From: Bacteroidota bacterium
GTDB lineage: Bacteria > Bacteroidota > Bacteroidia > CAILMK01 > JAAYUY01
Reading direction: 5' to 3'
DNA length: 32,336 nucleotides
NCBI GenBank assembly: GCA_016776505.1
Contig: JADHTG010000039.1
Coordinates: 1 to 32,336, forward strand
The notes under the pieces were generated by a model. It saw only the letters and a list, made by a program, of their open reading frames with translations, did no database searches and was not told where the DNA came from. Numbering within the stretch: the stretch's first letter is position 1; every line of letters begins with the position of its first letter. The translations under genes and the position numbers were made by a program. This document shows, one piece after another, positions 1 through 9,248 of this stretch.

Positions 1-114
1 AATCCCTGAATTGGAGACTCTGATGGGACACGAGGAGGAACGTCATTGATGATATGTCTGCTAATAGTTGGCAGGACGACTGAATGTCATGGGGACGACT
101 GATTACCCCAGGGC

Positions 115-144
115 AAAAAAAAATCCTGCCCGAAGGCAGGATTT
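115..144 (-). terminator. Intrinsic terminator of the giant T9SS cargo gene
   Basis: A perfect 10-bp stem (121-130 with 135-144, core TCCTGCC/GGCAGGA) closes a CGAA loop. Read on the minus strand the stem is followed by a run of about nine T. It lies 19 bases beyond the stop codon of the minus-strand gene ending at 163, so it fits a Rho-independent terminator for that gene. On the plus strand no T-run follows, so it should act mainly in one direction. Confidence 0.85.
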
Positions 145-162
145 ATATAAAGCCAAAAGCTA

Positions 163-3100
163 TTATTTACTCAGTACAATTCGCTTGAGAATTGCATCCT
201 CAGCAGTTTGAATCCTCAGCATATATACTCCATTGGCAAAGTCAGAAAGATCCATTTCATATTGATCCTGTGCTCTTGTATTTCTACTTATCACTTTGAC
301 TTCTTCACCTAAAGAGTTGAGAATGCTAATGCTTACATCTGAGCGGTCAGCAACTCCCAGTTTAAGAATGAGGTGTCCACTGCTTGGATTAGGATAAACC
401 TCAACTGAGGTTTCCTGTCCGTCAGCGATCGACACATTCTGATATATCACTCTCACCAGTCGGCAAACCTCAGGAGTCATATTGCCTGATGGATCTTCAG
501 CCTGGTAACATACATGATACAGACCTTCAAAATTCAAGTCTACATTATCATCCATGGTTACAGTGATCTCTGAATTATCATAATATGCATCATACAAAGT
601 ATATCCTTCCTCACTATAGGTGCCATTCTTATCCCATTTTTCTACAATCTTATAAGGTGAGCCCAGCAGAGTTAATTCAGGAGCGTGTGTGTCAACCACT
701 TTAATAACACGTCCCAGGATTTCACTCACATTACCGGAAGCATCTGTTACCTGGTAGAAAATGATGTAGTTGCCTAATTGATCCGGAGTTTCATTTGCAA
801 AGGTAGTCAGGAATGATCCCCAACGGTCTACTGTAAATCCGGATAAACTGTTGTCAATTATATCCAGACCCGGATCAATGAACAAGCTATGTACCTCAAG
901 CTGAATCACATCTCCACCCAGTGCAACAATCACAGGTGCTGTGCTATCCCAAACAACCACAGTCCTGCTAACAGTTTGTGAATTATTTGAATAATCAGTC
1001 ACTTTGTAATCGATCTTATAGGTTCCGGCTTTGTTTATATTTACCAGTCCTGTAGTAAATGTAGACACTTTGTTGGCCGGCCAGTAATTATCCACTACCT
1101 GGACACCAGGATCAGTGAATGTTGTGGCTATTTCCACATACATCGGATTGTCTCCATTCAGGGTCACATCCGGAGCAGCATTATCCTCTACGATCAGGGT
1201 CCTCATTTTCGAATCTGAATTCCCTTTGCTGTCCTCCACGTAATATGTCCTGGTGTACGTACCCAGCACATTCACGTTCAGATTACCACCTATAACCACA
1301 TTAGCTGTAAGATCGCCTTCAGCATCATCCCAGGCTGAATAGAATGTGTCAATAAAAGTTTTATTAACACTGACAGGCAAAGGATCTGCACCGGTTAAGG
1401 TAATTGTTGGTGCCGATACATCAGGAGTCACAATAACAGTTCTGCGCTTTGAGTCACAATTCCAGATGGTGTCACATGCTGTGTAGGTTACATAATATAT
1501 GCCCAGTACAGCCGTATTCACATTGTTATCAACGGAGTAAAGGGGCGTACCATTGTGTACATAAGTATTCACTATACCCATGATATTATCTGTGGCAACT
1601 GCTCCTGAATCATAATACACATAGCCTTGTTCCACCTCGGCCGGGTTATCTCCTATAATGGAAATTGAAGGAGCGACATTATCCGGAGAAATGAACACAC
1701 GGTAATCTTCCACTTCACCGAATTGATTTGGACCACAGGGCATAGCTGTAAATGAAGCATAATTTGTACTTACACGCATAACAGAAGCACCTAATTCAGC
1801 ATTGGCAGGCACCATAAAGGTGGCTGTCCATGTTAAGAGGTCGGTGCTCGGATCCGAAGCCACCAATTCACCGGCATCTGTAAAGTCACCATCATTATTA
1901 TAATCCACCCAGACGGCATTGGATACTTTGTTGAAATTGGTGTTACGCTCGATAGTAACTGTATACATCTGTCCAATGACAAGTGTTGTAGAAAATGCAT
2001 TGGTAAAGTTGTTATATCCTTCAATTCCTGATTGTGAGGAATTATCAATATCTCCGCAAACAAAGCGGTTGATACCCATATCCTGGTGCAAGGTCAGCAC
2101 GCCGGGAATACAATATTTCTTTGGATGAATATAACAAATTTTACTCAGTGTGGTTGTCCGTATGGAATTACTATTACCCAGGACCACGCTTACATCATAG
2201 CAAGATGTATCCATGAATACGATCTGTGGATGCTCACTATACATATCCGTTCCATTTTCGAAATAGAATGTATTGGGTGTGATCACCCATTCGAAAGTAT
2301 TTACACAAGACAAAAAGGTAGTGTTTGCTGAAAAAGTCACAATATCCTGGTTTGACACAGGGCTTGTTACGTCAGCTGAAAAATCTCCAACAGGTGCATG
2401 CTGTGGATTTATCAAGACCACATTTTTGACAAATGTATCCACACCACCGCAATTATCAACTGCTAAAGTGGATTTGTAAGTTGCAGCAATTCCCGGGAAC
2501 TGGGTTCTGAATTCACCATGAATACTGGTGGCGTCCTGGCTGCCATTTCCATCAAAATCCCAGCTGAATTTACTGAAGGCAGTATCTGCATAGGATGTAT
2601 TCTCATAAAATAAGGGCAGTACAATACAGGCCGTATCTTCTGTCATAAAACTAGCCACAGGAGCATTATAGTTGCCACTTCCTATACTGGCCCATTCCAG
2701 TTTGAAACCAGGAGATGTTGCGATACCTGATTCAAATTCGACGAATACCATACCACTTTTGCTAGCCATTAATACAGTATCAAAAAATGCGTTGCTCATA
2801 TTGCCATATATTCCTTCAGGACCATATGCAGGATCCCACATGGGATAACCCCTGTTCGAAGCTCCATCATATAGTCTCAGGAATGAACCGTTCGCCATAT
2901 TCATTTCAGCAATGGTAATCTGTACATCATCTCCACAAGGCCTGATCAGGTAGGAACACATGGTATTAGGACTGTAATTCCCATTTACACCTCCATCATC
3001 ATACAAACTTCCGTAAAGCTGAGTTGCTTCGCTGAACTGTCCGCATAAATCGGCACTAAATTTAACATTCAGGTATCCCTGTTTGCATTCCTTAGCACTC

Positions 3101-6100
3101 GTACCTATTGAATTGCTGGCAGTGAGGCAAATGTCAAAAGCACCATTCAGATCAAATACAATTTCAGGATTCCTGGAAGTATCAGAAGTGTTATTAATAA
3201 ACCTGTAAGTAGCTTCCACTTGTTGAGTTGCCGGGTTAAAGGCAGTAGCAGGATTAATTTCCCAGAGCCATCCTGTCGGACAGTTATCTGTCAAATCCTG
3301 GAGTACAATGGGTTCTCCTACTTCAAGAATATTATTGGAAGCCATAAATTCAACGACAGGCACCACGCTGGGACTAGCAATATAAACTGCCTTCCCAATG
3401 CTATCCGTTCCTGAACAGGTTTCCTGTATCAGTGAAACGGTATCCCAACCTACCTCGGTAAAGGTTTCAGTATAATTCCAGTCATTGGTTTTAAAGACCC
3501 CGTTCAAATACCATAAGGTAGTGTGCGGATCCTCCTCAATACCCGTGTTATAGAAAACAAGCGGAGTATACTGGCACATGGTGTCATCCGCCACAAAATC
3601 ATTTGTAGCTATTTTCCATGCAGGTTCGTCGGCACCCACAAATGAAGTGAGCTTACAGCGTGGATCTCCGTCCACATCGAAATCATTGGATACCAGAGTA
3701 CCAGGCAATCCAAGGCTTCCTTTTATCAGGTGCATATCCGATTCACTGATGATCTCGGGATCAACCTGGTAATAAGAGCTTAAATCGTGTGTACCTACAT
3801 AGCTGCCATTCACGTAATTAACAAATGAGGTATAGGTTTTATCTCCCACATAATAGAAATAATAGGTCCCGTTTCCTGTATGGATATAGTCGTTGTAATC
3901 GCAAGTAGAACTATATGGGTTGTATAAAGTAATACATCTTCCCAGACCGGAACTAATTAAAATATTGTTCTTGATATTATTGTAGTAGCCATAGTAAACA
4001 GATAATGCTGCATATGAATAATTATTATAAGTACCATTTACCCATATGTTATTATTCACAATATTGTTGTTGTAATTATAGTAACAATAAATTCCAGTTT
4101 GGTAAGATGAATTCTGGAAAATTGAAACCATATTATTCGCTACCAGTGAATACTCAGACTGGGCATAATAATTTGAATAATACACATACATTCCATACCT
4201 GCCCATATCCTGTATTACATTACCAATGATGGTATCAGATGAGCCATAGTAGTTCATCATTCCATAGCTATTTACATTGGTCCTGTAATTATGGTAATAA
4301 CAATACTGTATATTTTGCGAAGCACATCGATAGGCATAGCTTCCATAATAATATGGTTGGGTATATTCATTGTGATCGAAGGTATTATCACTTCCACCAT
4401 AAATGACCTGGCACCAGTAACCCCCTTCAACAAAAATGTTAGTAAAGAGGTTGTTGTGTCCCCAATCTCCCTGGGTGGAATAGGATGTTTTTGAATTCGA
4501 TCCCACTATTCCGATGGTATAACTGGAAGTGGTTGTATTGCTGACAAAAATATCCAGATTTTCAAACCTGTTGTAATTGGAGGAATTATATACATGAAGG
4601 CCTTCAGCGTACATGGCTCCACCATTCTGGAGGGTCATGTTTTTGATGGTCAGATAATCGGCTCCTCCCACATAAATACAAGCTTTGTCATCTGAATTAT
4701 AGCCTGTTCCTCCAGGGTTGTAAACTATCACTTTGGTTTTATCAACTCCTTCCAGGGTAATTGTGTTCACCGGGGATGAGCCTTTTATTTCAGGCACTTC
4801 AAAAGCATCATAAGTTCCGGCTTTAACAGTAAAATGAACCGGCCCAGAAACTCCACAGTTGGCCATTTGCGCAAGCGCATTTGAAATGGTATTGAAATTA
4901 CCACCTCCGGAGGCATCAATTGTATAATTTCCCTTGAAGCCTGTACAGGCAGAATAGCAGATCTTATCTTCCGCATCCGGGTCACCTGTAATTTGTGAAG
5001 TAATTCTAACGCAAAGCTCATAGGTTCCTGCCGCCGGAATATACCAGGCTGTGTTAAAGGTATAGGTCCGTGGTTGAGAAAATTTAGGATAGGCAGCCAT
5101 AGCAAATGTTTCATCAACCCATGATCCGCCATTAATGGAATAGCTAACAGTCAGGTTTTGTGCTGCAAGCGCATTGGCTCCTGCATTCACATACGAAAAT
5201 GTAACTGTGTTGTTTCCGGGAGCGGGAACAATGGGCGATAAGATAGAGATGACGTCCAGGTCATAGGCTGGAAATTCATGTTCATCTGCACCCACCATGG
5301 TTGAGGAAGTGGTCCTGGTTTCATAATCAATATCTTTTGGAACAGCTGACATATAGGGCATGAATATTGGAACCGTACCTGTTGAATAATGCAAATCAGA
5401 AAAATCAGAAAAGTGAGGTAAATCATCTGTGCAATTCTGATTGTTGTTAGTGACAGCAGATTGCAAAGAAGCAAGATTTGTGTATTCTGTCGGATACCAG
5501 TATACGAAAGTCGAAGTAGAGGAATAATAGTTGTTGTAGTCAATATCACCTGCATAGAGTGGACTACAGTTATACTGTGTAAGGCATCTTCCCTGCCCGG
5601 TATTAACTAACAGGTTATTCTTGACTTTGGGTTCTTTCGCGTAAAAAATGGAAAGACAAGTATAGGAATAGGAGTTATTGCCGGGATTAATCCAAATACT
5701 ATTATGATAATACTCTACACGATCAGCACGGTAACCATAAATACCAATCTGCGCAGTATAAGTGAAATCACAAATGATGTTATTAATTACCTGAGAACGA
5801 TGAGTGGTACTGTAGTAATTTTGATAATAGAAATACATTCCAATATATCCGGCATGCATGATATTGTTTTCCACAGTATCACCCTGGCCGTAATAATCCA
5901 TTACGCAATATCCGTTGGTTGTACCAACTGCACGGTTGAACACGTTTCCTTCAATTCTTGATCCTCCCATGTAATAGGTATACATCCCATAATAGTAAGC
6001 ATTACTAATCGTGTTTCCGATCAGATGGTTGTGCCAGTTATTCGGTGAAGAACTGCTGTAGCCACGCCAATAAATATTATAGTATCCACCGGAAATAATA

Positions 6101-6675
6101 TTATTTTTAATCGTATTATTACTGGCATTTGTTCCACTGGAAAAACTACTTTCAGAGGATGAGATCAGAACACAAACACTGGTGTATCCTGTCGTTAGGG
6201 TAGGTATGATTATATCACAATCCTCAACTTTGTTATATTGTGCATCCTGGGTGAATAATACACCCATGGCATTGGCATTTGAACCAAAGTTCTCGATATG
6301 AAGATTTTTGAATGTAATGTATTCTGCTCCTGAAAACACAATGACCGCACGATTACTTGTACTGGTACCTGTGAAAGTCAGGGAGGTGGTGGTTTTATCA
6401 CCACCATCAAATGTAATGGTGTTGGTGGCACTTGCACCTGAAATTGAGTTCAGCACAACTCTTTCGTTGTAAGTACCTGCAGCAACCGCAAAGGTCACTG
6501 GTCCATTCACTCCACTCGCATCAAGTGCGGCAACAGCTGCACTGAATGTAGCATAGCTGGCACCTGCACCACCGATGGTGTAGTTACCACTTAATTGCCC
6601 GAATGAAGAAAAACTTACTAAAAACATAGCAGTTCCTAACATAAAGGAAAACAAACGTGTAAAATATTTTATCAT
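163..6675 (-). CDS. Giant T9SS-secreted surface protein with two beta-helix modules, PKD, CUB-like, GEVED and Ig-like domains
   Basis: A 2170-residue protein. An N-terminal signal peptide (residues 1-27, ending SFGQ) exports it through Sec, and a C-terminal type A T9SS sorting domain (about 2090-2170, motif VYPNPSSG, then NGVYMLRI and a Lys-rich end) should direct it across the outer membrane and onto the surface. In order I see a right-handed beta-helix module (about 28-467, rich in N-N-x-I and Tyr/Asn rungs), a CARDB-like linker (470-577), a second beta-helix module (578-1016), PKD-like stretches (about 1020-1205), a CUB-like domain (1211-1330), two PKD-like domains (1338-1518), a GEVED domain (1520-1662, ending GEVEDYRV) and five Ig-like DUF5011-type repeats (1667-2077). 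Both helix modules end in VGADE. An adhesive or glycan-binding role is likely; no catalytic residues are evident, although beta-helix folds also include polysaccharide lyases. Confidence 0.93.
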   Translation of the reverse strand: MIKYFTRLFSFMLGTAMFLVSFSSFGQLSGNYTIGGAGASYATFSAAVAALDASGVNGPVTFAVAAGTYNERVVLNSISGASATNTITFDGGDKTTTSLTFTGTSTSNRAVIVFSGAEYITFKNLHIENFGSNANAMGVLFTQDAQYNKVEDCDIIIPTLTTGYTSVCVLISSSESSFSSGTNASNNTIKNNIISGGYYNIYWRGYSSSSPNNWHNHLIGNTISNAYYYGMYTYYMGGSRIEGNVFNRAVGTTNGYCVMDYYGQGDTVENNIMHAGYIGMYFYYQNYYSTTHRSQVINNIICDFTYTAQIGIYGYRADRVEYYHNSIWINPGNNSYSYTCLSIFYAKEPKVKNNLLVNTGQGRCLTQYNCSPLYAGDIDYNNYYSSTSTFVYWYPTEYTNLASLQSAVTNNNQNCTDDLPHFSDFSDLHYSTGTVPIFMPYMSAVPKDIDYETRTTSSTMVGADEHEFPAYDLDVISILSPIVPAPGNNTVTFSYVNAGANALAAQNLTVSYSINGGSWVDETFAMAAYPKFSQPRTYTFNTAWYIPAAGTYELCVRITSQITGDPDAEDKICYSACTGFKGNYTIDASGGGNFNTISNALAQMANCGVSGPVHFTVKAGTYDAFEVPEIKGSSPVNTITLEGVDKTKVIVYNPGGTGYNSDDKACIYVGGADYLTIKNMTLQNGGAMYAEGLHVYNSSNYNRFENLDIFVSNTTTSSYTIGIVGSNSKTSYSTQGDWGHNNLFTNIFVEGGYWCQVIYGGSDNTFDHNEYTQPYYYGSYAYRCASQNIQYCYYHNYRTNVNSYGMMNYYGSSDTIIGNVIQDMGRYGMYVYYSNYYAQSEYSLVANNMVSIFQNSSYQTGIYCYYNYNNNIVNNNIWVNGTYNNYSYAALSVYYGYYNNIKNNILISSGLGRCITLYNPYSSTCDYNDYIHTGNGTYYFYYVGDKTYTSFVNYVNGSYVGTHDLSSYYQVDPEIISESDMHLIKGSLGLPGTLVSNDFDVDGDPRCKLTSFVGADEPAWKIATNDFVADDTMCQYTPLVFYNTGIEEDPHTTLWYLNGVFKTNDWNYTETFTEVGWDTVSLIQETCSGTDSIGKAVYIASPSVVPVVEFMASNNILEVGEPIVLQDLTDNCPTGWLWEINPATAFNPATQQVEATYRFINNTSDTSRNPEIVFDLNGAFDICLTASNSIGTSAKECKQGYLNVKFSADLCGQFSEATQLYGSLYDDGGVNGNYSPNTMCSYLIRPCGDDVQITIAEMNMANGSFLRLYDGASNRGYPMWDPAYGPEGIYGNMSNAFFDTVLMASKSGMVFVEFESGIATSPGFKLEWASIGSGNYNAPVASFMTEDTACIVLPLFYENTSYADTAFSKFSWDFDGNGSQDATSIHGEFRTQFPGIAATYKSTLAVDNCGGVDTFVKNVVLINPQHAPVGDFSADVTSPVSNQDIVTFSANTTFLSCVNTFEWVITPNTFYFENGTDMYSEHPQIVFMDTSCYDVSVVLGNSNSIRTTTLSKICYIHPKKYCIPGVLTLHQDMGINRFVCGDIDNSSQSGIEGYNNFTNAFSTTLVIGQMYTVTIERNTNFNKVSNAVWVDYNNDGDFTDAGELVASDPSTDLLTWTATFMVPANAELGASVMRVSTNYASFTAMPCGPNQFGEVEDYRVFISPDNVAPSISIIGDNPAEVEQGYVYYDSGAVATDNIMGIVNTYVHNGTPLYSVDNNVNTAVLGIYYVTYTACDTIWNCDSKRRTVIVTPDVSAPTITLTGADPLPVSVNKTFIDTFYSAWDDAEGDLTANVVIGGNLNVNVLGTYTRTYYVEDSKGNSDSKMRTLIVEDNAAPDVTLNGDNPMYVEIATTFTDPGVQVVDNYWPANKVSTFTTGLVNINKAGTYKIDYKVTDYSNNSQTVSRTVVVWDSTAPVIVALGGDVIQLEVHSLFIDPGLDIIDNSLSGFTVDRWGSFLTTFANETPDQLGNYIIFYQVTDASGNVSEILGRVIKVVDTHAPELTLLGSPYKIVEKWDKNGTYSEEGYTLYDAYYDNSEITVTMDDNVDLNFEGLYHVCYQAEDPSGNMTPEVCRLVRVIYQNVSIADGQETSVEVYPNPSSGHLILKLGVADRSDVSISILNSLGEEVKVISRNTRAQDQYEMDLSDFANGVYMLRIQTAEDAILKRIVLSK

Positions 6676-6712
6676 GATACTGTATTTAAGTTGTTTTACA
6701 ATTTATAAACTT

Positions 6713-6732
6713 GATGAGTAGATTTACTCATC
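6713..6732 (-). promoter_or_regulatory. Leader hairpin just downstream of the promoter
   Basis: A perfect 8-bp inverted repeat, GATGAGTA with TACTCATC around a 4-base loop, sits directly after the predicted start site of the minus-strand giant gene. A hairpin at the extreme 5' end of an mRNA commonly protects it from decay; it could also be an operator. Structure is seen; function is inferred. Confidence 0.4.
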
Positions 6733-6742
6733 CTAGTAAACG

Positions 6743-6773
6743 CAAATATAGGCCAAATTAATAATTCTGCAAA
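6743..6773 (-). promoter_or_regulatory. Bacteroidota-type promoter for the giant T9SS cargo gene
   Basis: Read on the minus strand, a -33 element TTTG (6770-6773) is followed after 19 bases by TATATTTG (6743-6750), which matches the -7 consensus TAnnTTTG exactly. The expected transcription start is near 6735-6738, leaving a leader of about 60 bases before the ATG at 6675. Consensus and spacing are both good, so this is the best-supported promoter in the window. Confidence 0.7.
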
Positions 6774-7142
6774 ATAATAATTCTAATAATTTTTGTATCA
6801 AAAACAGGCTGTTTTCAACACTTTCCATTATTCTGTTTGCAAAATTTATTCATGCTATTTTGATCATAAAAATATATTTTGATTAATACATATAATACAG
6901 TTTTGTTTTTTTAAAATCTAAAAAATAACAGGAGTTCATTTCTATTTAAATCATCCTTGTTTGAAATCATTCTAAACAACTAACAAACAAATTATTAGCC
7001 TTCATTATTTGTCATTAATTTGTAGTGAAGAGCGTCAAATCAGTTATAGATTTCAATTACTTTACTTTCAAATCATTTATAAAAACTTAATTTTGAAAGT
7101 TGTATTATTTAGGTTTTCATTCAATCAATCAGACGGACAAAA

Positions 7143-8663
7143 TTGAAAAAACTTGTTTCATATACCCTGAATGCACAATTGTCTAAACGATATGATGATT
7201 TTATGAAATCTATGGAACAACCCTTTATTACACAGGAAAAAATAGGGTTGGGATTGGTAAAAACAAGTGCACAAACACAATTCGGGAAAGATCATCATTT
7301 TGAAGGGATCAAAAGTCTTCAGGATTTCAAGAAGCAGGTTCCTGTTCGGGAATATCCTGCATTAAAATCCTATATTGATCAAGTGCTTGCAGGCGAGGAA
7401 AGTATTTTATGGCCCGGCCATATCAGGTGGTTTGCCAAATCATCCGGAACCACCAACGATAAAAGCAAATTCATTCCTATATCCGAAGAATCCATTTCTG
7501 ACAACCATTACAAAGCAGGAAGAGAACTCATAGCAACCATTGTCCATAATACCCCAAAAACAAATATTTACTTTGGGAACGGATTGTTTTTGGGTGGGAG
7601 TCACGAGGTGAATAAATTCAATAATAAATCCATTGTTGGGGATCTTTCGGCTATCCTAACCCAGAATTTACCTCTATGGGCCAGGCTGTGGCAGCAACCA
7701 AAAATCAAAACATCCTTCATCGCCGATTGGGAAATAAAGATTGAGCAGGTGGCGAACGAGGTGATGCATAAAAACATTACCCACCTAACAGGAGTTCCAA
7801 CCTGGACACTGATATTAATGAACCATTTGCTGGAGCGAAGCGGGAAAAATAACATGCTGGATATCTGGCCTAATTTAGAGCTGTATGTTCACGGGGGAGT
7901 TCATTTCAGTCCCTACCTGCAAAGTTTTAAGCAACTGATCCCAAGGGATGACATGAATTATGTGGAAACCTATAATGCATCGGAAGGATTTTTTGGATTC
8001 CAGGATCAGAGAGACTCGAATGACTTATTGCTGTTGATTAATCATGGCATTTACTACGAATTTATTCCTACAAATCAATTGGATAGAGAAAACCCCCGAT
8101 GTATCGGACTCGATGAAGTAGAGCTGAATAAGAACTATGCCCTGGTGATTTCCACCAATGCAGGATTATGGCGTTACCTGATTGGCGATACATTGCGTTT
8201 CACTTCCCTTTCTCCTTTCAGATTCAGGTTTAGCGGACGCACCAGGAATTTTATTAATGCATTTGGAGAAGAACTTATCCTTGAAAATGCCGAGAAAGCG
8301 ATCACATCCACCTGTGAGCAATACCAGGCCCAAATATCTGATTATACAGCTGCACCCATCTATTTATCGAATATCTCGAAAGGAGCACATGAGTGGCTCA
8401 TTGAATTTACAAAACTACCTGAGGATCTGGAAAAATTCAGTTATCTGCTTGACAGCCATCTGAAACAGCTGAACTCTGATTACGAAGCCAAAAGATTCAA
8501 AGACATGGCTTTAAACAAACCGCAAATTCATGCATTAGAAAAAGGCACATTCTACAGGTGGATGAAGAAAAGAGGCAAACTCGGAGGCCAGAATAAAGTA
8601 CCTCGTTTATTCAACGACCGCACCTATGTGGATGATATTAAGGAATTTGTGGGGATTGAGTAG
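7143..8663 (+). CDS. GH3 family acyl-acid amido synthetase-like protein
   Basis: A 506-residue cytoplasmic protein of the GH3 family, adenylate-forming enzymes that in plants join acyl acids such as jasmonate or indole acetate to amino acids. The ATP-binding motif SSGTTNDKSKFIP (about 100-112), the YNASEG motif (277-282) and YLIGDT followed by R352 (345-352) are all intact, and length is usual for bacterial members. The start is TTG at 7143: the frame opens at a stop at 7110-7112, no ATG lies between, and the sequence MKKLVSYTLN fits the family N terminus. It stands alone, with a divergent gene upstream and a repeat island downstream. The bacterial substrate is unknown; family assignment is firm, activity is inferred. 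Confidence 0.9.
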   Translation: MKKLVSYTLNAQLSKRYDDFMKSMEQPFITQEKIGLGLVKTSAQTQFGKDHHFEGIKSLQDFKKQVPVREYPALKSYIDQVLAGEESILWPGHIRWFAKSSGTTNDKSKFIPISEESISDNHYKAGRELIATIVHNTPKTNIYFGNGLFLGGSHEVNKFNNKSIVGDLSAILTQNLPLWARLWQQPKIKTSFIADWEIKIEQVANEVMHKNITHLTGVPTWTLILMNHLLERSGKNNMLDIWPNLELYVHGGVHFSPYLQSFKQLIPRDDMNYVETYNASEGFFGFQDQRDSNDLLLLINHGIYYEFIPTNQLDRENPRCIGLDEVELNKNYALVISTNAGLWRYLIGDTLRFTSLSPFRFRFSGRTRNFINAFGEELILENAEKAITSTCEQYQAQISDYTAAPIYLSNISKGAHEWLIEFTKLPEDLEKFSYLLDSHLKQLNSDYEAKRFKDMALNKPQIHALEKGTFYRWMKKRGKLGGQNKVPRLFNDRTYVDDIKEFVGIE

Positions 8664-8694
8664 GTTTTGAGGGAGTAGCGAGCAGGTACTGCGT

Positions 8695-8712
8695 AGTCGG
8701 CAGTTGGCATTC
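8695..8712 (+). repeat. Left inverted end of the repeat island
   Basis: AGTCGGCAGTTGGCATTC pairs with the reverse complement of 9231-9248 at 17 of 18 bases. The two ends bracket the tandem and direct repeats between the GH3 and DUF5723-like genes. Confidence 0.7.
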
Positions 8713-8761
8713 AAGTTCCAAGTTTCAAATTCAAAGTTCCAAGATTCAAGCTCAAAGACTG

Positions 8762-8808
8762 AAGCCCCAGGTTCGAAGCTACAAGATTCAAGTACAAAGA
8801 CCAAAGAT
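8762..8808 (+). repeat. 47-bp direct repeat, copy 1
   Basis: Matches 9036-9082 at 45 of 47 positions, in the same orientation. The shared core includes TTCAAGTACAAAGACCAAAG. Confidence 0.85.
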
Positions 8809-8971
8809 TAAAGTTCAAATCAAAGAGTGGGGATAGATTCTGCTTCAAATCATCCTGAAAAACTTAGTTTATTATTTGTATTATGCTTTGAACATAATCA
8901 AAATAAGCTCTTTTGAATTAAATAATTGTATTCCAAAATATGTATCAACAAGTGGAGAACTCTCCCCCTGG

Positions 8972-9001
8972 CCCCCTCTCTAAAAAAAATCAGAGAGGGG
9001 G
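8972..9001. repeat. Strong CCCCCTCTCT hairpin
   Basis: A perfect 10-bp stem, CCCCCTCTCT (8972-8981) with AGAGAGGGGG (8992-9001), closes a 10-base A-rich loop. No T-run follows on either strand, so it is not a classical terminator. It sits at the centre of the repeat island, between the two B blocks. Confidence 0.75.
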
Positions 9002-9035
9002 GATAGATTTCAATTCATCCTGAAAAACTCAACCA

Positions 9036-9082
9036 AAGCCCCAAGTTCGAAGCCACAAGATTCAAGTACAAAGACCAAAGAT
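9036..9082 (+). repeat. 47-bp direct repeat, copy 2
   Basis: Second copy of the 8762-8808 repeat, differing at two positions. Spacing between copies is 274 bases start to start. Confidence 0.85.
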
Positions 9083-9230
9083 CCAAAAACCAAGTTCAAA
9101 GAATCAAATCCCAAGTTTAATAACCAACTCCCAAAGATGACAGAATCAATTTTGAAAATGGATACTATGCTAAAAGGATCACTTAAGAAATATTTGGAAA
9201 TTGAAATTTGAGATTTGGAATTTCCCACCA

Positions 9231-9248
9231 GAATGCCAACTGCTGACT
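9231..9248 (-). repeat. Right inverted end of the repeat island
   Basis: GAATGCCAACTGCTGACT is the inverted partner of 8695-8712. It continues into short tandem units (CCAACTGCTGACT, then CTGTTGACTGTCGACT) that run to within a few bases of the stop codon of the minus-strand gene at 9279. Confidence 0.7.

Larger units (their letters stand above)
6676..7142. other. Divergent intergenic region (467 bp)
   Basis: Very AT-rich DNA between the divergent giant cargo gene and the GH3 gene. It holds the minus-strand promoter and leader hairpin described separately. On the plus strand I find no exact TAnnTTTG before the GH3 start; the nearest is TAATTTG near 7015-7022, one base short of consensus. No credible small ORF or RNA gene is visible. 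Confidence 0.6.

Noticed and set aside
2..49. Possible end of a plus-strand gene (frame reading IPELETLMGHEEERH then stop)
   Set aside because: Only 15 codons are visible at the window edge, with no motif to support coding; it could equally be non-coding DNA next to the terminator.
8607..8804. Minus-strand ORF rich in FELESWNFEFETWNL
   Set aside because: Low-complexity translation of the intergenic tandem repeats; overlaps the GH3 3' end and has no family features.
8972..9001. Hairpin read as a terminator of the GH3 gene
   Set aside because: No T-run follows on either strand and it lies over 300 bases from the stop codon; better seen as part of the repeat island.
9010..9228. Minus-strand ORF sharing VFVLESC with the 8607-8804 ORF
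   Set aside because: The similarity comes from the 47-bp direct repeat; it is repeat-derived, not a gene family.
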